From Diplocarpon mali (Eukaryota; Ascomycota; Leotiomycetes; Helotiales; Drepanopezizaceae): DNA of 14,300 nucleotides. The stretch spans positions 327 through 14,626 of the forward strand of contig JAENRP010000505.1 of NCBI GenBank assembly GCA_024741835.1. The letters are read 5' to 3'. Positions 1-7,335 of this stretch are shown here, one piece after another. The stretch's first letter is position 1, and each line of letters begins with the position of its first letter. The notes under the pieces are model-generated. The model was not told the origin of the DNA, did no database searches, and was given only the letters and a program-made list of their open reading frames with translations. The translations under genes and the position numbers were made by a program.

Positions 1-240
1 CCCCCCCCGACTATTGTCTCCGCATCCTCGTCACCAATACGAATCGAATCATTTTCCTGAGCTCCGATACTTCTCGTCCTCGTCCTCGTCCGCGAATTGG
101 ACCACGACCGGGCGGCCAACCTTTCACCCACGTCCTATCTTTTATCACCGCCTTTCCACCAGCTGCGGGACATTGCCCTGTCGCTAGGCGCATAGCTCTC
201 GTTTTGGACCCGGCTCATCGTCAGCGCCATATCGTACCGC

Positions 241-273
241 ATGTACCATTTCCCTCGGATAACCGCCGTCTAG
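241..273 (+). other. Possible uORF 1 (10 codons) upstream of the G-alpha gene
   Basis: ATG at 241 runs 10 sense codons to TAG at 271-273. It matters only if the G-alpha transcript starts upstream of 241, which is not shown. Random ATG-stop frames of this size are common, so confidence is low. Confidence 0.25.
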
Positions 274-398
274 ATCATCCGCTTGACGACGGGAGCTGGC
301 ATCGTTCGCTCACCGCGGGGAACCCAGCCCGACCGCACCGAACAATTATCCAGCTTACCACGAGCTACCAGCACACCATCTGCCCGATCCATCGTCGC

Positions 399-422
399 AT
401 GCGCCGGCATCCTTCCCATTGA
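399..422 (+). other. Possible uORF 2 (7 codons) upstream of the G-alpha gene
   Basis: ATG at 399 reads seven codons to TGA at 420-422, and is the last ATG before the G-alpha start 229 nt further on. That spacing would allow reinitiation if the leader includes it. The leader length is inferred, not seen. Confidence 0.3.
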
Positions 423-650
423 ATTGATCATTTGCTCCCAAAGCGTGACACTCATTCTCGACCCGCTCGCAACGAGGAATCGCTCCGGACAGAATCGCGC
501 CCGCACATTGTCCCACGCCGACCTCGACCTTAGACTCCGGCACGGGTACCCGACTCGGGCACAGACTTACGCTTCTGTTTGGCCGTCCGCTATATCTGCA
601 AGACGTACGCGGAAGATAAGGCTGCGCTGGCGGCCCAGAAGAGCTGGAAA

Positions 651-1972
651 ATGGGGGCTTGCATGAGCTCGAATGGCGACGAGACGGAACAGAAGAAGCG
701 GAGTCAGATGATTGACAAGAAGCTGGAGGAGGACTCGAGACGGCTCCGACGAGAATGCAAGATTCTGCTCTTGGGTACGCCGCGCGCATGAAGAGACCAT
801 CGGGCTGTGTAGGCTAACGATGTTCAAGGATCCGGAGAGAGCGGCAAGTCGACGATCGTCAAGCAGATGAAGATCATCCACCAGAATGGATACACCATGG
901 ACGAACTGGCGCTCTATCGGCTGACCATATACAAGAACCTGATCGATTGCGCGAAGGCGTTGGTGGGCGCGATGCGGCAGTTCAATATCCTGCCGACGAG
1001 CCCGGCCAATCTCGAGTACAGCGATTATCTGATGGACTATCAGATTGTTTCGGATCCACAGATGCCCCTGAGCCCGAAGGTTGGGGTGGCCATCTTATCG
1101 CTATGGCAGGACGCGAGTATCGAGAATCTGATGGAGAGGCAGAGCGAATTCTACTTGATGGATTCCGCGCCGTAGTACGTGACGCTGCAACACCAGGACG
1201 GGAGGCTGCTAACAAGACCAGTTTTTTCGAGGAGGCCCATCGAATCACCTCCCAAGATTTCATACCGACTGAAGCAGACGTGTTGAGGGCGAGAACGAAA
1301 ACGACGGGTATATACGAGACGAGATTTACCATGGGCTCCTTGAGTATACAGTGAGTTGAGGGTCAGGTTGGCTACCCCGAGCCCGGGCTAATGTACTCCC
1401 AGCATGTTTGATGTCGGAGGGCAGCGTAGTGAGAGGAAGAAGTGGATTCACTGCTTCGAGAACGTCACCTCGATTATCTTCTGCGTGGCTCTGAGCGAGT
1501 ACGACCAGGTTCTGCTGGAAGAGAGTAATCAAGTTCGTAGCCCCAGCGACGACAGCAGCCCAGCACTAACACCGTACAGAACCGCATGATGGAGAGTCTG
1601 GTGCTCTTCGACTCGGTGGTCAACTCCCGCTGGTTTATGCGCACGAGCATCATTCTCTTTCTGAACAAGGTGGATCTGTTCCGACAGAAACTGGGAAGGT
1701 CACCCCTGAGCAACTACTTTCCCGATTACTCGGGTGGCAACGATATCAACCGAGCCTCCAAGTACTTGCTGTGGCGCTTCAATCAAGTGAATCGCGCCCA
1801 TCTGAATCTCTACCCTCAGTATGCCTCTCCTCCGCTGCGAAGACCTTCTCGGCCTCATCTGACCAATTCTAGTCTCACCCAAGCAACGGATACATCGAAC
1901 ATCCGCCTCGTCTTCGCCGCAGTCAAGGAGACGATCCTACAAAACGCCCTCAAGGACTCGGGTATCCTGTAA
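651..1972 (+). CDS. ganB: Heterotrimeric G-protein alpha subunit, fungal group III (GanB/GpaB/Gpa2-like)
   Basis: Six exons: 651-774, 829-1174, 1222-1350, 1403-1532, 1580-1818, 1873-1972, giving 355 aa, the usual family size. The N-terminus MGACMS carries Gly2 for myristoylation and Cys4 for palmitoylation, so the protein should sit on the inner plasma membrane. P-loop GSGESGKS is at 42-49. Switch I has the catalytic Arg181 in RARTKTTG, and switch II DVGGQR holds catalytic Gln207. NKVD (272-275) and TQAT (325-328) read the guanine base. The C-terminus DSGIL lacks the cysteine four from the end found in group I (FadA/Gi-like) subunits, and with MGACMS this points to group III. This class is known to couple nutrient-sensing receptors to adenylate cyclase/PKA in germination and stress. 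The start is chosen for the acylation motif and A at -3. The donor of intron 4 (GTTCGT at 1533) is weak. Intron 5 (1819-1872) is 54 nt with no in-frame stop. The phosphorylase gene follows on the same strand after 1.9 kb. Confidence 0.96.
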
Positions 1973-2675
1973 TCAAAAGGCTCGGGAATGCCGGCCCCCC
2001 CTAATTCGCTCACGCAGCATCACGCACCCGGCCCTCTCTTACGAACCCGTCTCTCTTTTTAATTGCTCATACCGTCATTTGGCGCAGGCGTTGGTCTTGG
2101 AACCTACCGGCGTTTTCGGGAGCGGCTGTCTCACCAGATTTCTTGAAACTTTGGTTGGTTGCGTTGGCTGTTCTGGATCCGGGGTGGATCCTTTATTGGC
2201 CGGGCTGCATCTATCCTCGCACGTGGGAGGGACCCGCGGCCACCCCCGGCCCCTCGCATGTTCTCATTGCACGACTCGGACTCGAGCTTTCTCGTTTGTA
2301 AATAGTCGGACGGCGGACAAGGATGGGTTGGCATCTGGGGCGGTAAGCTGGAATTGGATACAGAACGAGACGAGACGAAACGCGACGAGATGGAAGCTCT
2401 TCTGGGCCCCTATATTCTTATGCACGCACGAGCAGGGGGATCTATCGGGACCCGTTGGTGGGTGAGGGAGGGAGGCTGGGCCTTGGGGGGCAGTAAATAA
2501 GACGACAACAGCTGATGAAATGGAGAGTGCAGATGTTACATACGGTACCACCGGTACCGACTGACATCATCAGTGGCTGGGCAGCATTCGCAAGTGAGGT
2601 TTGGACGTGTGTGTACATGCATGAGCTGGGTGCGGAGCGAGTGTCTTGACTGCATGATGGCCCTGGGTATACGGG

Positions 2676-2698
2676 AGGGGGGGAAGGGGGAAGAGGGG
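2676..2698 (+). promoter_or_regulatory. Three STRE-like AGGGG motifs at 9-bp spacing
   Basis: AGGGG occurs at 2676-2680, 2685-2689 and 2694-2698, about 1.15 kb before the phosphorylase start. AGGGG/CCCCT is the stress-response element of Msn2/4-type zinc-finger factors, and yeast GPH1 is known to be STRE- and Hog1-responsive. The block is also plain G-rich low complexity, so function is inference. Confidence 0.25.
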
Positions 2699-2897
2699 GG
2701 TGGATGAGGTGGATGATCCCTCAGCAGTTCACCGTGCAGGGCTGGTTCCTGCTTACTACTGTACTTGATGACCGACCCAGCCGCCGCGCTGTAGTTTGTT
2801 CTCGTAGACTGTCTCCTCCTCGCATGGTTGTCGATGCCGATGTAGATGTAAGGAGAGGATGAAAATGGGAATGGGAACGCAGCCCGGAATCTACCAG

Positions 2898-2907
2898 CCC
2901 ACGTGGG
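2898..2907. promoter_or_regulatory. CCCACGTGGG palindrome (E-box core CACGTG)
   Basis: A perfect 10-bp palindrome centred on CACGTG, the core bound by bHLH factors of the Pho4/Cbf1/SREBP type. It lies about 0.93 kb before the phosphorylase start. A second CACGTG is at 2220-2225. Position suggests a promoter element, but nothing shows binding. Confidence 0.25.
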
Positions 2908-3360
2908 GGAGAAGAGAGGGCGTTCTCTTGTGCCTGTCCAGGACATCATCATTTGCAGTCGCGAGGCGCCGTCACTCTGACGGCGCGGGCCAGATCCACG
3001 GTAATGAGATAGCGAGGTGCTTGCATCGACCTTGATAGAGTCGTAGCTGGGTGTAGCAGCTCAGGCCAGGTCGCTGGGCAATCAGATATCCTCCGTCCTT
3101 GACTTGACGATAGGTCTCTTTCGGCAAGGAGGCGAGTCGCTGGGGAGGTTCCGATCAATCTCTCTCGGCGGCGGCAGAACAACCTCACCGCCGCGCGCAG
3201 CCAGGCAGCCAGGCGGGCAGGAGCAGATGCGGGAGCTGGTCCCATTCTCTTGCCCTCGACCTCTCGCCTCCTCTTCTCTTCTCTTTTCCTCTCTTCCCTC
3301 CTCGTCTCCTCGTCTCCTCTCTTTCTCTCCCGCTTCTCCTCGTCCTTCTACACCCGCAGG

Positions 3361-3555
3361 ATGCAGTTCCTGTGCAATTCATTTCATTACAATCTCACCT
3401 TCACGTCACCGTCCGCTTCAATCCTACCGACCGTGCTGTTGCTACCCTGCCTCCCATACCCCGCACAGCACATGCACAGTCTCCACATTCCAACGGAGCA
3501 GCAGCTTCGACCCCGCACCGGCGCCATCCCACCTCATCCGCGCTGCTGCAGCTAA
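3361..3555 (+). other. Possible 64-codon uORF in the phosphorylase leader
   Basis: ATG at 3361 opens 64 codons ending at TAA 3553-3555, with a second in-frame ATG at 3472. It lies in the CT-rich stretch that looks like the transcribed leader, and the next ATG is the phosphorylase start at 3834, 279 nt later. The peptide has no domain I recognise, and an unannotated leader intron could remove it. Not counted as a gene. Confidence 0.3.
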
Positions 3556-3789
3556 GTGATAAGCTACTTTCCTCTACCCACCTAGCTCCGAGCTTCCAGA
3601 CTCTGAGGTCCTCGAACCGTGTCTTCTACTGTCGTCTGGAGCTCAGAGCTTCACCTCCTCGAACAACAGATCTCAGCAGAGCCCTTCCTTCCCTTCTCCT
3701 ATTCATTTTCCAACGAGGAGAGAATACCCTCAAGTCCGAGTCCGCACTCGTTCCCTTCTCCCATACACTTCCCAGCACAGAGAGGATAT

Positions 3790-3813
3790 CCCCAGATCCA
3801 GTCCCCAGATCCA
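3790..3813 (+). repeat. Short tandem repeat just before the phosphorylase start
   Basis: The 11-mer CCCCAGATCCA occurs at 3790-3800 and again at 3803-3813, a 13-bp period, ending 20 nt before the ATG. It probably lies in the transcribed leader. No function is apparent. Confidence 0.7.
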
Positions 3814-3833
3814 TTCCCGATTCTCCTCCCACA

Positions 3834-6800
3834 ATGACGAGCCTGCGAGAGCGTCGGCCGTCGACCAGCGCCCCGATCAGCGAGCTCCAGGGCCCGGTGG
3901 GCCCGGGCTTCTCCCGTCCGAAGCATAAGAGGACTTTCACCGGCTTTGGGGCGGGGGAGATTAAGAATGTTGAAGGCCAGTTTTGTTTTCCTCTGTTCCC
4001 GTTTCCTTGGCGGGTTGAGTCGGGGCTCTGGGTTAGGAAGTCATGTAAAGCGCTGGGCATTTTTGGACTCGTATCCTGGGGAAGAGCTGTTTCTAATCAT
4101 GTGCTGTGTACTGACTGACGCCTCCAGCTTCCATCCCGGAACCGCAGCGTGAGGCGTGGAAAAAATTCGCGCCGAACGGCTTCAGGACCAAGGAGGACTT
4201 TGAGCGGGAGGTCGTGCGGCATGTCGAGACCACGCTGGCGCGCAGCATGTTCAATTGTGACGAGACGGCGGCGTATGCCGCAGCCAGTCTGGCGTTTCGG
4301 GACCGGCTCATCACCGAGTGGAACCGTACGCAGCAGAGGCAGACGTATGCCGATAGCAAGCGCATCTACTATCTCAGTCTGGAGTTCTTGATGGGGAGAG
4401 CGTTGGATAATGCCATGCTGAATGTTGGGCTGAAGAATGTGGCTAAGGGTATGCTATTCGATGCGGTTGTTTGGGGTCGATTGTTGACTGTTCGCAGAGG
4501 GGCTGTCGGATCTTGGATTCCGCATCGAGGATATCATTGACCAAGAACACGATGCCGCACTTGGTAACGGTGGTCTGGGCAGACTGGCTGCTTGCTTCCT
4601 TGACTCCATGGCGTCTCTGAACTACCCCGCCTGGGGCTACGGATTGAGATACAGATATGGTATCTTCAAGCAGGAGATTGTAGACGGATACCAGGTTGAG
4701 GTTCCGGATTACTGGCTTGACTTCAACCCCTGGGAGTTCCCCAGACATGATATTGTCGTGGATGTCAGGGTTCGCGTCCTGAGATTTTGAGCAGTAGTCT
4801 AACAGCTGGCAGATCCAATTCTACGGCAACGTCAGGAAATATCAGGATGAGCAGGGTGTCAACAAGGTTTCCTGGGAAGGTGGCGAGATTGTCAAGGCCG
4901 TCGCCTATGATGTGCCCATTCCCGGGTTCGAGACACAGACTACCAACAATCTGCGTCTCTGGTCAAGCAAGGCTGCCAGTGGGGAGTTTGATTTTCAGAA
5001 GTTCAACAGCGGTGACTACGAGAGCTCTGTGGCAGATCAACAACGCGCCGAGACCATCAGCGCCGTCTTGTACCCCAACGACAACCTTGACCGTGGAAAG
5101 GAGCTTCGGTTGAAGCAGCAATACTTCTGGGTTGCTGCTTCGCTGTACGACATTGTCCGTCGCTTCAAGAAGTCCAAGCGTGCGTGGACCGAATTCCCCG
5201 AGCAGGTTGCCATCCAGTTGAACGACACCCATCCAACCCTTGCTATTGTTGAGCTTCAGCGAATTCTGCTCGACCTGGAGGGCCTCGGGTGGGATGAGGC
5301 ATGGAGTATTGTCTCGCAGACTGTAAGTACCTGTTGACTTGGAGCCCACCCCCCGCCCCCCTGGCCCTCGCTAACCGTTTGAAGTTCGGCTATACCAACC
5401 ACACCGTCCTCCCCGAAGCTCTCGAGAAGTGGTCTGTTCCGCTCTTCCAGAATTTGCTTCCAAGACATCTCCAGATTATCTACGAGATTAACCTGCTGTT
5501 CCTCCAGAGTGTCGAGCGCAAGTTCCCCACGGAGAGAGACTTGCTTGCGAGAGTGTCGATCATCGAGGAATCTCAACCCAAGATGGTTCGCATGGCCTAC
5601 TTGGCTATCGTTGGCTCCCACAAGGTCAATGGTGTGGCCGAGCTGCACTCTGATTTGATCAAGACCACTATCTTTAAGGATTTTGTCAAGGTTTTCGGGC
5701 CCGACAAGTTCACCAACGTTACGAACGGTATCACCCCTAGACGGTGGTTGCACCAAGCCAATCCCCGCCTGTCTGAGTTGATTGCGAGCAAGACCGGGGG
5801 TATTGATTTCCTGAAGGATCTCAACCATCTCAATGAGCTTGAGAAGTATGTTGACGACAAGGAGTTTAAGAAGGAGTGGGCTGAGATCAAGTATGCCAAC
5901 AAAGTCCGTCTTGCGAAGCACATCCACACGACGACTGGAGTCACCGTCAACCCAGCTGCACTGTTCGATATCCAGGTCAAGCGGATACATGAGTATAAGC
6001 GTCAGCAAATGAACATCTTTGGTGTCATTCACAGATATCTCACTATCAAATCGATGAGCGCCGAGGAGCGAAAAAAGCTAGCACCCAGGGTTTCCATATT
6101 TGGTGGCAAGGCTGCTCCTGGATACTGGATGGCCAAGACCATCATCCATCTCATCAACAATGTTGGCGCTGTTGTGAATAAGGACAAGGATGTTGGCGAT
6201 CTCTTGAAGGTCATCTTCTTGGAGGATTATAATGTGTCAAAGGCCGAGATAATCATTCCTGCCAGTGACATCAGCGAGCACATCTCGACTGCTGGTACCG
6301 AGGCATCTGGTACCTCCAACATGAAGTTCGTGCTGAACGGTGGTCTGATCATTGGCACTTGTGACGGAGCCAACGTCAGTATTTTAGCCCCGCTTTTCGT
6401 AGAGCACAAAGCTGATTTGAACAGATTGAAATCACCCGTGAGGTTGGCGAGAACAACATCTTCCTCTTCGGCAACCTGGCCGAAGATGTTGAGGATCTTC
6501 GACACGCCCACAACTACGGCTCTCACACTCTCGATCCCGACCTCGGCGCTGTTTTCGAGGAGATTAAGAAGGGGACCTTTGGCGACGCCGGTGCCTTTGG
6601 TGCTCTCGTTGGTGCCATCGAAGATCACGGCGACTATTACCTCGTTTCCGACGACTTTCACAGCTACAACCAAACCCAAGCGCTAGTCGACGAGGCCTAT
6701 AAGAATCAAGACGAATGGATCACCAAGTGCATTACCAGCGTGGCTCGCATGGGCTTCTTCAGCAGTGATCGCTGCATCAATGAGTATGCGGAGAGTATCT

Positions 6801-6850
6801 GGAATATTGAGCCGTTGGTTCCTGGCAGAACGGGGGGGGATGCGTCGTAG
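3834..6850 (+). CDS. gph1: Glycogen phosphorylase (GT35 family)
   Basis: Cleaves terminal alpha-1,4-glucosyl units of glycogen with phosphate to give glucose-1-phosphate in the cytosol. Exons 3834-3975, 4128-4448, 4498-4763, 4813-5322, 5385-6374 and 6425-6850 give 884 aa, the normal fungal size. Family blocks read through in order: [92 protein letters not shown], and the PLP-binding [10 protein letters not shown] with Lys727. The N-terminal KRTFTGF (Thr36) resembles the regulatory threonine region of yeast Gph1, so phosphorylation control is plausible. The start has a good context (CACAATG) and is the only in-frame ATG before the conserved N-terminus. Exon 3 is ended at 4763 because this restores VDIQFYG; a donor at 4770 would give VDVRIQFYG. 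Intron 1 needs a GC donor. Same strand as the G-alpha gene, convergent with avl9. Confidence 0.97.
3976..4127 (+). other. Intron 1 of glycogen phosphorylase, apparent GC-AG intron
   Basis: To keep the conserved stretch around VEASIPEPQ, exon 1 must end at 3975 and the intron must begin GCCAGT at 3976. The acceptor is CCTCCAG ending at 4127, preceded by a CTGAC/CTAAT-type branch region. No GT donor nearby keeps this frame with that acceptor. A GT-AG alternative (3969-4147) is in frame but deletes about nine conserved residues. Confidence 0.7.
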
Positions 6851-7195
6851 ATTGGCACATGAGCACAGAGGGAAGGGTTGGGTAGATGGGTAGTTATGAC
6901 TGCAATGAATACACTGTCTTTAATATCCGATGGCTGTTTAGGTGTGTGTGGTTTTATTCAAACTGTACATCTCGTTGTGCCAGAGCTCGATGCAAGGCAA
7001 TGAAACGCAGTATAGCGTAGAACCAAACAGAATAGATAGAATGCTGCTGCGCTGGAGAAATACTACCGCGACACGAACTACACATCTCAAGCACATGCCA
7101 TCCCATCCTTCCAGTCCTGGCGGTTCTTCCGGTGGGTTTCCGGTCGATCCATCCACAGCAGAGCCCCTCTGGCCTCTACACAGGATTTTGCCGGA

Positions 7196-7215
7196 GCTGT
7201 GCTGTGCTGTGCTGT
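7196..7215 (+). repeat. GCTGT pentanucleotide repeat, 4 units
   Basis: Four perfect tandem GCTGT units followed by the variant GCTGG at 7216-7220. It lies in the avl9 3' flank, so the avl9 transcript would carry ACAGC units if it extends this far. Confidence 0.9.
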
Positions 7216-7275
7216 GCTGGCGCGATCTCAAAGGAAGCGAGCGAGTCGAGTGGAGGAGATGCACTCCAACATGAC

Positions 7276-7303
7276 AGCCGAGCCGAGCCGAGCCGAGCCG
7301 AGC
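7276..7303 (+). repeat. AGCCG pentanucleotide repeat, 5 units
   Basis: Five perfect tandem AGCCG units at 7276-7300 plus a partial AGC. It starts 33 bp past the end of the avl9 stop codon. Likely polymorphic between strains. Confidence 0.9.
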
Positions 7304-7335
7304 AGCGGCGACAAGCAGAACAAAACATCACGGCG

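Larger units (their letters stand above)
1..650 (+). other. Upstream region / probable 5' leader of the G-alpha gene
   Basis: No protein gene is recognisable here. The plus strand is rich in pyrimidines and short C/T stretches, starting with a run of eight C, which is typical of filamentous fungal promoters and leaders. ATG triplets occur at 241 and 399, each opening a very short frame that closes before the G-alpha start. No ATG lies between 402 and 650, so a scanning ribosome that passes or reinitiates after 399 next meets the real start at 651. The transcription start cannot be placed, so how much of this is transcribed is unknown. Confidence 0.6.
1973..3833 (+). other. Intergenic region: G-alpha 3' end, phosphorylase promoter and CT-rich leader
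   Basis: No credible protein gene is visible; open frames here have no recognisable domain and no intron-consistent extension. The first few hundred bases should be the 3' UTR of the G-alpha gene. Around 2670-2705 there is a G-rich block with evenly spaced AGGGG. A 7-bp inverted repeat (CGGTACC, 3-nt loop ACC) lies at 2543-2559. From about 3240 to 3833 the plus strand becomes strongly CT-rich, as expected for the promoter and leader of a well-expressed fungal gene. The only ATGs I see between 3361 and the phosphorylase start are those inside the upstream ORF 3361-3555. Confidence 0.6.
6851..7335. other. Convergent intergenic region between phosphorylase and avl9
   Basis: 485 bp separate the two stop codons, so both 3' UTRs must lie or overlap here. 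No gene is recognisable. The half nearer avl9 holds two pentanucleotide tracts. Overlapping antisense transcripts are possible but not shown by the sequence. Confidence 0.65.

Noticed and set aside
2543..2559. CGGTACC/GGTACCG inverted repeat with 3-nt loop as a terminator or binding site
   Set aside because: Arms of 7 bp are expected by chance in an intergenic region of this size, and fungal nuclear genes do not use hairpin terminators.
5256..6032. 258-codon minus-strand open frame inside glycogen phosphorylase
   Set aside because: It is antisense to highly conserved phosphorylase exons, so it is a codon-bias shadow.
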